Positions 45,410 through 54,472 of a stretch of DNA of 64,000 nt are shown in pieces (positions within the stretch are counted from its first letter, which is position 1; every line of letters starts with the position of its first letter). Made by a program: the position numbers and the translations under genes. Under the pieces are notes generated by a model, which had not been told where the DNA came from, made no database searches, and saw only the letters and a list, made by a program, of their open reading frames with translations. This stretch comes from WHTI01 sp963826105 (GTDB taxonomy: Bacteria; Actinomycetota; CADDZG01; WHSQ01): contig CAWGWA010000001.1 of the NCBI GenBank assembly GCA_963826105.1, positions 1 to 64,000 on the forward strand, written 5' to 3'.

Positions 45410-46786
45410 ATGAGCTTCTCGGCCGTCGTCACGACCGGCATCTATTGTCGCCCCGGATGTGGGGGGCGGCCGCATCCCGAGAATGTCCGGCCCTTCCAGG
45501 TCGCGGCCGCTGCGGAGGCGGCCGGGTTCCGGGCTTGTCTGCAGTGCCGCCCGTACCGGACCCTTCAGTCGATCGACCGGGGCGCGCCGGAGCTCGTGTG
45601 CCGGGCGGTTCGCCTCATCCTCGGCGGCGCCTTGAATGAAGCGACCGAGGACGACCTCGGTGCTCGTCTCGGGGTCTCGGCCCGTCATCTGAGACGGATG
45701 TTCGTCGAGCACGTCGGAGCGACCCCGGATCAACTGGCGCGCTCGAGCCGCACCCATTTCGCGCGCCGGCTGCTGGACGACACCGACCTGACGATCACCG
45801 AGGTCGCGTTCGCGTCCGGCTTCGGGAGCACCCGGCAGTTCAACCGGGCGTGCCTCGACATCTTCCGCAGCACGCCCCGCGAGCTTCGGGCCCGGCGACG
45901 GAAGACCGACCGGCTCGTGGCCGACGGGGGCCTGGCGCTAAGGCTCCCGCTGAACGCCCCGCTCGATTGGGACGCCGTCCTCACCTACTTCCGCCCCCGG
46001 TCAATCGCCGGGGTCGAGGCGATCGAGGGCGACGCCTATCGCCGCACGATCGTGGTCGATGGCGATCCCGGCGTCCTCGAGTTATCGCCCGGTGGTCCCG
46101 ATCATCTCGTCCTGCGAGCGCATCTGCCGCACTGGGAGGGGCTGATCCACATCGTCGAGGGGGCCCGGCGCATCGTTAACCTCGACGAAGATGTCGCGGC
46201 CGGCGCCGAACACCTGAGGGCTGATCCGCTGATCGGCCCCCTGATCGAGGCCCGGCCCGAACTGCCGATCCCGGGAACCTGGGACCCGTTCGAGGTCGGC
46301 ATCCGGGCGATCGTTGGCCAGCAAGTCAGTGTCGCCGGCGCCACCACCATGATCGGCCGTCTGGCCGAAAGGCACGGGACTCCCGTGCCCGGCCTCGAGG
46401 GGTTCGGTCTGAGCCGTACCTTCCCCCCGGCCGAAGTCCTGGCCGGAGCGGATCTCGGGGGCCTCGGTCTGACCGGTGCCCGCGAGCGGGCGATCCGGGC
46501 GTTCGCAACTGTGGTCGCCGGAGGAGAGGTCCGGCTCGACCGGAGCGCCGGGCTCGACGGATTCGTCGATTCGATCGTTCAGCTCCCCGGTCTTGGACCG
46601 TGGACCGCCCACTACATCGCCCTTCGGATGGGAGAGCCGGATGCCTTCCCCGCCACCGATCTGGGGCTGAAGCGGTCCCTGGAGCGGCTCGATCCGGCCT
46701 CCGATGTGACCCCGGCGACCAGGTCTGAGGCCTGGCACCCCTGGAGAGCGCTCGCCGCGATCCATCTTTGGGCTTCTGGCACCTAG
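45410..46786 (+). CDS. alkA: Ada-AlkA fusion DNA repair protein (3-methyladenine DNA glycosylase 2)
   Basis: The 458-aa protein has three parts. Residues 1-60 are an Ada zinc domain (TTGIYCRPGC and ACLQC supply four Cys, of which the first accepts methyl groups). Residues 65-155 are an AraC-type HTH (GVSARHLRRMFVEHVGATP, FGSTRQFNRAC). Residues ~165-458 are AlkA: a TBP-like domain, then HhH-GPD (LPGLGPWTAHYIALRMG, catalytic Asp in FPATDLG). It probably senses and excises alkylated bases. The N-terminus is about 25 residues shorter than in typical Ada proteins. Confidence 0.88.
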   Translation: MSFSAVVTTGIYCRPGCGGRPHPENVRPFQVAAAAEAAGFRACLQCRPYRTLQSIDRGAPELVCRAVRLILGGALNEATEDDLGARLGVSARHLRRMFVEHVGATPDQLARSSRTHFARRLLDDTDLTITEVAFASGFGSTRQFNRACLDIFRSTPRELRARRRKTDRLVADGGLALRLPLNAPLDWDAVLTYFRPRSIAGVEAIEGDAYRRTIVVDGDPGVLELSPGGPDHLVLRAHLPHWEGLIHIVEGARRIVNLDEDVAAGAEHLRADPLIGPLIEARPELPIPGTWDPFEVGIRAIVGQQVSVAGATTMIGRLAERHGTPVPGLEGFGLSRTFPPAEVLAGADLGGLGLTGARERAIRAFATVVAGGEVRLDRSAGLDGFVDSIVQLPGLGPWTAHYIALRMGEPDAFPATDLGLKRSLERLDPASDVTPATRSEAWHPWRALAAIHLWASGT

Positions 46787-46836
46787 GACCCCCACCGAGC
46801 GCGTCCTGGTCGCTTGGGCACTTGAGAACGGCGAGA

Positions 46837-46858
46837 GCCATTCGTCTAGACGAATGGC
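46837..46858. promoter_or_regulatory. 22-bp perfect palindrome, candidate repressor operator
   Basis: GCCATTCGTCT at 46837-46847 is followed by its exact reverse complement through 46858. It lies between alkA and the peptide-transporter operon. A possible promoter overlaps it (TAGACG at 46847-46852, TACATT at 46871-46876, 18-nt spacing). The palindrome has no loop and so is not a terminator; a TetR- or GntR-type operator is likely. Confidence 0.6.
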
Positions 46859-46890
46859 CAAACAAACAGATACATTACGCACGCCGCGGG

Positions 46891-46918
46891 GCCCCGAAAG
46901 GGCCTGTGGCCCGGGGGC
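46891..46918 (+). terminator. Leader stem-loop with T-tail (possible attenuator)
   Basis: GCCCC (46891-46895) pairs with GGGGC (46914-46918), and GGGCC (46900-46904) pairs with GGCCC (46908-46912). The stem is followed by TTTA. It lies 100 nt upstream of the first transporter gene, so it could end transcription from alkA or attenuate the leader. The stem has a bulge, so strength is uncertain. Confidence 0.4.
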
Positions 46919-47020
46919 TTTACTGCGATACGACCGCTGTAGTAGGCTCCCCCTGCCTGGAGTCTCGGCACGTCATGTGCGGGCTTCTGGCGGGGGAAAT
47001 CATCGGGGAGAGAAAACGCT

Positions 47021-47975
47021 GTGGCACAAAGTGCTATCGATTTTCAGCCTACCGGCGGTCCGGGCGGGGGCGAGGAAGCCGAGGGTCCGGGGGTAATCGC
47101 CAGAACCCCGCGGATGATCTTTTGGGCTAAGTTCAAGCAAGACAAGCTGGCGATCATGGGCGCCATTCTCGTCCTCCTGATGATCCTTCTGGCCCTCAGC
47201 GCCGGCATCGTCGAGAAGATCCGGGACATCCCTTACGACTTCCAGTTCCGTGACATCGGCCTCAACGATTTCGGATCCCCCTCACCCCCCGACGCAACCC
47301 ACTGGTTCGGATTCGACGACAGTGGTCGTGACCTCTTCATCCGGGTCCTCTATGGGGCGCGCACCTCGCTCAAGATCGCCATCATCGCCACAGGCTTCGA
47401 GCTGATGATCGGCGTCTTCGTCGGGATGCTGGCGGGTTACCGCCGCGGCTGGGTCGACACCCTGCTCTCCCGATTGACCGACCTGATCCTGTCGATCCCC
47501 TTCCTTCTCCTTGCGATCTCCCTCGGCGTCATCTATGGCGGCAGCGAGACGATCGTGATCTTCCTCATCACCTTCTTCGGCTGGCCGTACATCGCGCGCA
47601 TCGTTCGAGGGCAGACGCTTGTCGTTGCGTGAAGCCCAGTTCATCGAAGCCGCGCACTCCATGGGCGCGTCGACCCGGTGGATCATGTTCCGCGAGATCC
47701 TGCCGAATCTGGTCGCTCCGGTCATCGTTTACGCGACCCTGATCATCCCCACGAACATCGTGGCCGAGTCCGCGTTGTCGTTCCTCGGCGTGGGGATCCA
47801 GGAACCTCAAGCATCGTGGGGCAAGATGATCTCTAGCGCCACGTCATACGTCACCTACGGTGCGGCCTGGTGGTACATGTTCTATCCGGGCCTCCTTCTC
47901 TTCCTGACCGTCCTTGGCTTCAACCTTCTGGGTGATGGCCTACGCGATGCGCTTGATCCAAGGACTAGGGAGTGA
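47021..47975 (+). CDS. Peptide/nickel-type ABC transporter permease (DppC-like)
   Basis: GTG 47021 starts a ~317-aa inner-membrane subunit with an N-terminal helix (AIMGAILVLLMILLALSAGIV), a large external loop (HWFGFDDSGRDLFIRVLYGAR, the DppC hallmark) and five further helices. The EAA loop EAAHSMGASTRWIMFREILPN contacts the ATPases. A one-base insertion near 47625 ends the first frame at 47632; removing it gives 318 codons. It is followed by the lipoprotein binding subunit and DppB-, DppD- and DppF-like genes. Confidence 0.9.
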
Positions 47976-48096
47976 TCACGAAAGGGGGAGGCACGGCGTA
48001 ACTCAATGAGGCATTACGCAGTACCAAGAGCAGCACCGCAACACCGCAACACCGCACGACAAGGCACTATCGGCAGAACAACGGGAGGGAAAGATA

Positions 48097-49869
48097 TTGA
48101 GTAAGAAGAGAGTCATACGGCTGTTCGCCGTACTGCTCGCGCTCACGATGCTTGCCGCTGCATGTGGCGGCGACGATGAGCCGGGTGGCGGCGACAATGA
48201 TGACGACGTGGTCGAGCCCGCAGACATCCCTACGGGTGGAGTATTAAAGATCGCGGGAACGTCGGACGTCGACTATATGGACCCCGCGTCCATGTACTAC
48301 ACGTTGTCCTGGACCATGGCACGAGGCGTGTTCCGTACGCTCGTGACCTACCCCGCGGTCTCGGACTTCGAGGCACAGAACGTGTTGGTTCCTGACCTCG
48401 CTACGGATGTTGGTACGCCTAACGAGGACTCCAGCTCGTGGACCTTCACCCTCAAGGAAGGGATCAAGTTCGGTCCTGCCCTTGGTGGCGAAGAGGTTGC
48501 GGGCGTCACAGGTGAAGAGATCACCTCCGCCGACGTCAAGTACGCCATCGAGCGTGTCTTCATCCCGTCGGTTGGTGGTGGTTACCCCTTCTACTACGAC
48601 GTCCTCGAGGGAACCGATGAGTTCGTCGCTGGTGACGCGGACAACATCACTGGTATCGAGACGCCGGACGACAAGACCATCGTCTTCAACCTGTCCGAGC
48701 CCACTGGTGACTGGCCGTACCGCATGGCCATGCCCGCATCGGCTCCGGTTCCGGCTGCTTACGCAGCTGAGTTCGACGCCGAGAAGGACTCGAACTACGA
48801 CAACAGTGTCGTCGCTTCGGGCCCGTACTACATCGCAGAGTGGACGCCTGAGGAGCAGATCACCCTCGAGCGCAACACGTTCTGGGACCCCGACACGGAC
48901 GATGTCCGTGAGGCTTACGTCGACACGGTCGACTGGAAGCTTGGGTTCGACAACGACGTAGGTGTCCAGCAGGTTCAGGACGGCGACTACCACTACGGTA
49001 TGGACGTCTCGCCGCAGGGTCCCGCTCTCGAGCAGACCTTGAACGACCCTGAGCTCAGCGACCGCCTCATCAACGAGCCGTCGCTCTGCACCCGTTATGT
49101 CTTCCTGAACACGACCGTCGAGCCGTTCGACTCGCTCGAGGTCCGTCAGGCAGTCAACTTCGCGATCGACAGGGCGAACCTGAAGACCCTTCAGGGTGGC
49201 CCGATCACGGGTGACATCGCCTCCAGCATCCTGCCTCCGGGCATGGCTGGTTACCTGTCGACCGATGAGTACAACCCGTTCGGCACGGACGGTATGGCTG
49301 GTGACATGGAGCAGGCCAAGCAGCTAATGGCCGATGGTGGATACCCGGATGGTTTCGACGGCGAGCTTCTGTTCGTCGGTGCCTCCGACCCGCCACACGA
49401 CCGTTACGCCGAGTCGGTCAGGGCTGACCTCGAGGAGCTCGGATTCTCGAACCTCAACGTCAAGACCCCTGCGTTCCCGAACCAGTACACCCAGTTCTAT
49501 GGGATCCCCGACAAGGACGTCGCCATCGGTACGTCCGCTGGTTGGTGCAAGGACTACAACGATGCCTTCACCTTCCTGGACCCGCTGTTCCACGGCGACA
49601 ACATCCTGCCTTCGGGTAACCAGAACTACTCGGAGCTCAATGACCCGACGATCAACGACGCCATCGACGCCGCGGCACAGACGCCGTTCGGTGACGAGCG
49701 CGTTGCTGCTTGGGAAGAGGCGAACCGCCTCGCCACCGAGAGTGGCGTGTGGGTGCCTTGGACCTGGGACAACGAGACGATCATCTACTCCGCGGACTTG
49801 ATCAACCCGATCTACAACACCTTCACGTCGCACATCGACTGGGTTGTTGCGGGAGTTGCACAGGAGTAA
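48097..49869 (+). CDS. Solute-binding lipoprotein of the peptide ABC transporter (SBP family 5)
   Basis: TTG 48097 is preceded by GGGAGGGAAAG. The ~590-aa protein has a lipoprotein signal with lipobox LAAAC (C23), then an Asp-rich linker and the family-5 fold (YMDPASMYYTLSWTMARGVFRTLVTY, ITSADVKYAIERVF, the motif FNLSEPTGDWPYRMAM, VRQAVNFAIDRANL). It captures oligopeptides or a similar ligand and delivers it to the permeases. Ligand specificity cannot be read. It is followed by a strong stem-loop, probably to raise its level above the permeases. Confidence 0.9.
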   Translation: MSKKRVIRLFAVLLALTMLAAACGGDDEPGGGDNDDDVVEPADIPTGGVLKIAGTSDVDYMDPASMYYTLSWTMARGVFRTLVTYPAVSDFEAQNVLVPDLATDVGTPNEDSSSWTFTLKEGIKFGPALGGEEVAGVTGEEITSADVKYAIERVFIPSVGGGYPFYYDVLEGTDEFVAGDADNITGIETPDDKTIVFNLSEPTGDWPYRMAMPASAPVPAAYAAEFDAEKDSNYDNSVVASGPYYIAEWTPEEQITLERNTFWDPDTDDVREAYVDTVDWKLGFDNDVGVQQVQDGDYHYGMDVSPQGPALEQTLNDPELSDRLINEPSLCTRYVFLNTTVEPFDSLEVRQAVNFAIDRANLKTLQGGPITGDIASSILPPGMAGYLSTDEYNPFGTDGMAGDMEQAKQLMADGGYPDGFDGELLFVGASDPPHDRYAESVRADLEELGFSNLNVKTPAFPNQYTQFYGIPDKDVAIGTSAGWCKDYNDAFTFLDPLFHGDNILPSGNQNYSELNDPTINDAIDAAAQTPFGDERVAAWEEANRLATESGVWVPWTWDNETIIYSADLINPIYNTFTSHIDWVVAGVAQE

Positions 49870-49901
49870 AGCTCCACAGAAGTGGCAGTAGTAGTGAAGC
49901 A

Positions 49902-49927
49902 GCGGGGCCGGTTTCGGCCGGCCCCGC
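49902..49927 (+). terminator. Stem-loop between binding protein and permease genes
   Basis: GCGGGGCCGG (49902-49911) and its perfect complement (49918-49927) flank TTTCGG. No T-run follows, so it is likely an mRNA-stabilising or partial-termination structure of the kind common after binding-protein genes. Confidence 0.6.
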
Positions 49928-50008
49928 CCTTCACCTGGAGGCTGGCAAGATCCAGGCTCCGGTTGAAGGCCAAGAACGCAACGCACCGCGGACGACGAGG
50001 AGAGCCAG

Positions 50009-50983
50009 ATGCTTCAGTACGTGATCAGACGGCTGCTGTGGTCCTTCGTGATGATCATCCTTGTCACCGCGGTCGTGTTCCTCATCTTCTTCGTGTTGCC
50101 CGGAGGTACGGGACGAAGCGAGGATGGCCGCGCGTCGCCTGTGGCCGTCATGATGGCGGGACGCAACCCGCGGCCCGAGCTGGTGGCCAACATCGAAGAG
50201 CGCCTCGGCCTCAACCGGCCCGTCTACGTCCAGTTCGGCAAGTACGTGTGGAACGCACTCCAGGGCGACCTCGGGTACTCGTATCAGTCCCAGATCGACG
50301 TTAGGGAAGCGGTGTTCCATCGGCTCCCGGCGACCTTCTCGCTGGCCTTCGGTGCGTCGATCGTGTGGTTACTCATCGGTATACCCATCGGAGTGATCTC
50401 CGCGCTGAAACGAAGATCCCTCCTCGATCGAGGATCGATGCTCTTCGCCTTGGCGGGGGTTTCGATGCCCACCTTCTGGTTGGGGTTGATCTGCATCTTC
50501 TATTTCGATTCGGCTATCGGCATCTATAGCGTCGGCAATTACGCGCCCATCACCGAGAATCCGGGCCAGTGGCTGGCCACCATGTGGCTGCCGTGGCTGG
50601 TGCTTGCCGTGACGTTCGCGGCGTTCTACACGCGGATGGTTCGAGGCAACATGCTTGAGGTGCAATCCGAGGACTACATCCGGACCGCTCGGGCCAAGGG
50701 CCTCAAGGAGCGCTCCGTGATCCGTCACATCCTGAGGAGTGCCCTGACGCCCGTGGTCACGATGTACGGGCTCGACCTCGGCATCCTTTTGGGTGGGGCG
50801 ATCATCACCGAGCGGATCTTCAACATCCCGGGGATCGGGCTCCTGGCGGTGGACTCGATCCAGAGCTCGGACCTCCCGATCATCCTCGGGACGACCCTGT
50901 TCGCCGCCCTGTTCGTGATCACGGCCAACCTGATCGTGGATGTCGTATACGCCATCCTTGACCCGCGAGTCAGGTACTCGTAA
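50009..50983 (+). CDS. Peptide/nickel-type ABC transporter permease (DppB-like)
   Basis: The 324-aa permease has six membrane helices and begins MLQYVIRRLLWSFVMIILVTAVVFLIFFVLPGG, with the long DppB extracytoplasmic loop (ERLGLNRPVYVQFGKYVWNALQGDLGYSYQ). The EAA motif is YIRTARAKGLKERSVIRHILRSALTPVVT. ATG 50009 has GAGGAG upstream. It pairs with the DppC-like subunit. Confidence 0.92.
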   Translation: MLQYVIRRLLWSFVMIILVTAVVFLIFFVLPGGTGRSEDGRASPVAVMMAGRNPRPELVANIEERLGLNRPVYVQFGKYVWNALQGDLGYSYQSQIDVREAVFHRLPATFSLAFGASIVWLLIGIPIGVISALKRRSLLDRGSMLFALAGVSMPTFWLGLICIFYFDSAIGIYSVGNYAPITENPGQWLATMWLPWLVLAVTFAAFYTRMVRGNMLEVQSEDYIRTARAKGLKERSVIRHILRSALTPVVTMYGLDLGILLGGAIITERIFNIPGIGLLAVDSIQSSDLPIILGTTLFAALFVITANLIVDVVYAILDPRVRYS

Positions 50984-51025
50984 CCCCTCCCAGGAGAGAC
51001 ATATAACCCTTATGCTCACCGAACG

Positions 51026-52051
51026 ATGAGTAATGAACTGCTGCTCGACGTCAAGGATCTTCGGGTCCACTTCCCGACCGGGGACGGTCTGGTCAAAGCC
51101 GTCGATGGCTTGTCGTTCAGCGTCAACCGGCGCGAGACCTTCGGCATCGTCGGCGAGTCGGGGTCCGGAAAGAGCGTTACCAACCTGACCGCTCTCGGGC
51201 TGACGGATCGCAATGCCGCGGATATCTCTGGTGAGGTCTTGTTCAAAGGTCGGGACCTCCTTCAGCTGCCAAAGGAAGAACTCAGGAAGATCCGCGGCAA
51301 AGAGATGGCGATGATCTTCCAGGACCCGTTCTCGTGCCTACACCCCTTCTACCGGGTCGGCACCCAGATCGTCGAAGCCATCCTTTGTCATGACAAGGTT
51401 CCCAAGAAGCAGGCCGAAGAGCGCACCTACGATCTTCTGGCCGCGGTGGGGATCCCCAAGCCGAAGGAGCGTTTCCGCGATTACCCACACCAGTACTCGG
51501 GCGGCATGCGTCAGCGCGCGATGATCGCGATGGCGCTGGCCCACAACCCCGATCTATTGATCGCCGACGAGCCGACCACCGCTCTCGACGTGACCGTTCA
51601 GGCGCAGATCCTCGATCTGATCAACCGCATCAAGGACGAGTACAACATCGGTGTGATCCTCATCACTCACGACCTCGGGGTCGTCTCCGAAGTCGCCGAC
51701 AAGGTGATGGTGATGTACGCCGGCCGAGCGGTCGAGATGGGGACCCGTGACGAGGTCTTCGAGACCCCGCAGCACCCGTACGCGTGGGGCCTGCTCGAGT
51801 CGATCCCGCACGTCGATATGAAGGGTTCGAAGCTCGTACCGATCGAGGGCTCTCCGCCGTCGTTGATCCGGACCCCGAGCGGTTGCTCGTTCCACCCGCG
51901 TTGCCCTCACCGTTTCGATCCGTGCGACAAAGAAGATCCGATGATCAAGGAACGAGGAGCGGGGCACCCCGACGCCTGCCATCTCACCGCAGAACAGAAG
52001 TCCAAGATCTGGTCCGAGCGTCAGTCCCGTCGAACGAAAGCGGCGTCATGA
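51026..52051 (+). CDS. Peptide/nickel-type ABC transporter ATPase (DppD-like)
   Basis: The 341-aa ATPase has Walker A GESGSGKSV, Q-loop FQDPFSC, signature YSGGMRQRAMIAMAL, Walker B LLIADEPT and H-loop THDLGVV. The C-terminal oligopeptide extension has CSFHPRCPHRFDPC, whose Cys cluster fits the Fe-S site of this family. It overlaps the next gene by 4 nt (ATGA). Confidence 0.93.
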   Translation: MSNELLLDVKDLRVHFPTGDGLVKAVDGLSFSVNRRETFGIVGESGSGKSVTNLTALGLTDRNAADISGEVLFKGRDLLQLPKEELRKIRGKEMAMIFQDPFSCLHPFYRVGTQIVEAILCHDKVPKKQAEERTYDLLAAVGIPKPKERFRDYPHQYSGGMRQRAMIAMALAHNPDLLIADEPTTALDVTVQAQILDLINRIKDEYNIGVILITHDLGVVSEVADKVMVMYAGRAVEMGTRDEVFETPQHPYAWGLLESIPHVDMKGSKLVPIEGSPPSLIRTPSGCSFHPRCPHRFDPCDKEDPMIKERGAGHPDACHLTAEQKSKIWSERQSRRTKAAS

Positions 52052-53124
52052 CCGAGCCCTCCCCCACGCAGGTGCACGAGAATCCGTCCGGAGCGGGCGA
52101 CTATCTCGTTCGGGTTGAGGGGCTGACCAAGCATTTTCCCATCACCAAGGGGATCATCCTTCAGCGGCAGGTCGCCGCGGTACACGCGGTCGAGGAGATC
52201 TCGTTCGAGGTCAAGCCCGGTGAGACGCTCGGACTGGTGGGGGAATCCGGTTGCGGCAAGTCCACCACCGCGCGGTTGCTGCTCAAGCTCCTCGAGCCGA
52301 CCGCCGGCAAGATCTGGTTCGAGGACGAAGAGATCTCGACCTACAACCGCTCGCAGATGCGTCGCATTCGCAGCAAGATGCAGATGATCTTCCAAGACCC
52401 GTACGCGTCGCTGAACCCTAGGCAGACGGTCGGACAGATCGTTGGAGCACCGTTCAAGATCCACAAGACCGAGGGCGAGGGCAAGAAGAAGGTCCAGGAA
52501 CTGATGGACCGTGTCGGTCTCAACCCGGAGCACTACAACCGTTACCCCCACGAGTTCTCCGGGGGACAACGTCAGAGGATCGGTGTTGCTCGCGCGCTCG
52601 CGTTGCGTCCGAAGCTGATCGTCTGCGACGAGCCGGTCTCCGCGCTCGACGTTTCGATCCAGGCTCAGATCCTCAACCTTCTCGAGGACCTCCAGGACGA
52701 GTTCAAGCTCACCTACATCTTCATCAGCCACGACCTCGGCGTCGTGCAGCACATCTCGGACCGGATCGCGGTCATGTACCTCGGCCGGATCGTCGAAGTG
52801 GCGGACTCCACCGAGCTCTACAACAATCCGAAGCATCCCTACACAGCGGCGTTGTTGTCCGCTGTCCCCAAGGGACATGCGGACACCTCGTCGGACCAGC
52901 GCATCGTTCTCGAAGGCGACGTTCCGTCTCCGATCGATCCGCCGCCCGGCTGCCCGTTCCACCCCCGCTGTCCCAAGGCACGTCAGGTCGGGGGCCCGGA
53001 CGGCATCCCCGAGAATTGCCGGACCGACTTCCCGCCGCTCGGCCAGGTCGATCCGAACCACATCGCCGCCTGCTGGTATCCGCTCCAGACCGGCGAGAAG
53101 CTTCAGCAGGCCGCACACGCCTAG
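52048..53124 (+). CDS. Peptide/nickel-type ABC transporter ATPase (DppF-like)
   Basis: The 358-aa ATPase starts at ATG 52048 inside the DppD-like stop. It carries Walker A GESGCGKST, signature FSGGQRQRIGVARAL, Walker B LIVCDEPVSALD and H-loop SHDLGVV. The C-terminal extension has CPFHPRCPKA and a closing Cys, as in DppF/OppF. Together with the DppD-like ATPase it forms the motor of the transporter. Confidence 0.93.
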   Translation: MTEPSPTQVHENPSGAGDYLVRVEGLTKHFPITKGIILQRQVAAVHAVEEISFEVKPGETLGLVGESGCGKSTTARLLLKLLEPTAGKIWFEDEEISTYNRSQMRRIRSKMQMIFQDPYASLNPRQTVGQIVGAPFKIHKTEGEGKKKVQELMDRVGLNPEHYNRYPHEFSGGQRQRIGVARALALRPKLIVCDEPVSALDVSIQAQILNLLEDLQDEFKLTYIFISHDLGVVQHISDRIAVMYLGRIVEVADSTELYNNPKHPYTAALLSAVPKGHADTSSDQRIVLEGDVPSPIDPPPGCPFHPRCPKARQVGGPDGIPENCRTDFPPLGQVDPNHIAACWYPLQTGEKLQQAAHA

Positions 53125-53139
53125 AGCGGGCTGCTACGG

Positions 53140-53970
53140 ATGACCTTCTCGATCGTCGCCTGGGATCCAGGCTCCGAATCCGGTACCGAGTGGGGCGTCG
53201 CGGTTGCCTCCAAGTTCCTAGCGGTGGGAGCTGCGGTTCCCTGGGCCGCCGCCCCGGTCGGCGCGGTCGCCACCCAGGCACTCGCCAATCTTGCCTACGG
53301 CCCGGACGGCCTCGTGCTGCTGCGCTCGGGGAAGGACGCCGATGCCGTCGTCGCCGAGTTGACCGGCGCCGACGAGGAGCGTGAGCATCGCCAGCTCGGT
53401 GTCGTCGACGGCAAGGGCGGATCTGCCACCTACACGGGGACCGAGTGTTACGACTGGGCCGGCGGTCGGACCGGTGACGGCTACACCTGCCAGGGGAACA
53501 TCCTGACCGGGCCCAAGGTCGTGGACGCGATGTGCGAGGCGTTCGAGAATGCCACCGGAGAACTGGCGGTCAAGCTTCTGGCCGCCCTCCACGCCGGTGA
53601 CCGTGCCGGTGGTGACAAGCGAGGCCGCCAGTCCGCCTCGGTGATGGTCGTCCGTGAGGGCGGTGGCTACGGCGGCATGATCGATCGGGCCGTGGATCTA
53701 AGGGTCGACGATCACCCCGATCCGGTCCCCGAGCTGAAGCGTCTCTTCGACCTCAACCGGCTGTACTTTCCCCGGCCCGAGGACCTCGATTTCATCCCGC
53801 TCGACGACGCTCTCAAGGGCGAGATCTCGGGCGCCCTCGCCGCTGCCGGGTACCCGGGGGAGCTCAAGGAGGCGTTGTTCGCCTACGTCGGCACCGAGAA
53901 CCTCGAGGAGCGCTGGAGCGATGACGACGTGATCGAGAAGGGCATCCTCGAGCACCTCCGATCGCGTTGA
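53140..53970 (+). CDS. DUF1028 family protein linked to the transporter
   Basis: The 276-aa protein fits DUF1028: TFSIVAWDP start, GAVATQALANLAYGP, YTGTECYDWAGGRTGDGYTCQGNILTG and GDKRGRQSASVMVV. The fold is related to N-terminal nucleophile hydrolases, though the biochemical role is not settled. It lies 15 nt downstream of the DppF-like gene, and similar proteins are often beside peptide transporters, so a role in processing the imported compound is plausible. Confidence 0.82.
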   Translation: MTFSIVAWDPGSESGTEWGVAVASKFLAVGAAVPWAAAPVGAVATQALANLAYGPDGLVLLRSGKDADAVVAELTGADEEREHRQLGVVDGKGGSATYTGTECYDWAGGRTGDGYTCQGNILTGPKVVDAMCEAFENATGELAVKLLAALHAGDRAGGDKRGRQSASVMVVREGGGYGGMIDRAVDLRVDDHPDPVPELKRLFDLNRLYFPRPEDLDFIPLDDALKGEISGALAAAGYPGELKEALFAYVGTENLEERWSDDDVIEKGILEHLRSR

Positions 53971-54032
53971 TGGGCGCTCTCCTCTCCATCAATTAGGTTC
54001 TGGGGACTACCAACCCGATCCAGGAGGGCACG

Positions 54033-54471
54033 ATGGCGGTTCAGAGAAGTGCTACTGCGGTATGGAAGGGCACGCTGTTCGAGGGCTCCGGAACTTTCAC
54101 CGTCGCCAGCGGGTCGATCCCCGAGCAGGGCGTTACGTGGGCAGCGCGCACCGAGAGCTCCGACGGCAAGACGAGTCCCGAGGAACTGGTGGCGGCCGCG
54201 CACTGCGTCGTGTTTCTCGATGGCCCTGTCGAATCAGCTGGCACAGAACGAGACTCCCGCCGATCAGTTGACGGTCACCGCGACGGTTGACTTCGACAAG
54301 ACCGATGCCGGCTGGCGCATCATGGCGATCGCGCTCGATGTCGAGGGCAACGTCCCCGGCATCGAAGACGGTGTCTTCCAGGAGAAGGCGGAAGCGGCGA
54401 AGACCGGCTGCCCGATCTCCAACGCACTCAACCCGTCGATCCCCCTGAGCCTGACCGCCAAGCTCGCCTAG
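54033..54471 (+). CDS. OsmC/Ohr-family hydroperoxide reductase
   Basis: The ~145-aa protein has KTSPEELVAAAH followed by a Cys-Phe-Ser-Met pair (after removal of an inserted base near 54202 the motif becomes HASCFSMALSNQL), and the second Cys in GCPISNAL. These two Cys reduce organic hydroperoxides in this family. A one-base insertion splits the ORF at 54290; corrected, it is 146 codons. It is a stand-alone gene. Confidence 0.85.
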
Positions 54472-54472
54472 A

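Noticed and set aside
47600..47660. Programmed ribosomal frameshift in the permease gene (and in serS, dapB, pbpA)
   Set aside because: No slippery heptamer or downstream structure is common to the breaks, and unrelated essential genes are hit several times each; sequencing error explains them better.
48030..48060. Short tandem repeat CACCGCAA in the leader of the binding-protein gene
   Set aside because: Only two and a half copies; no function can be argued.
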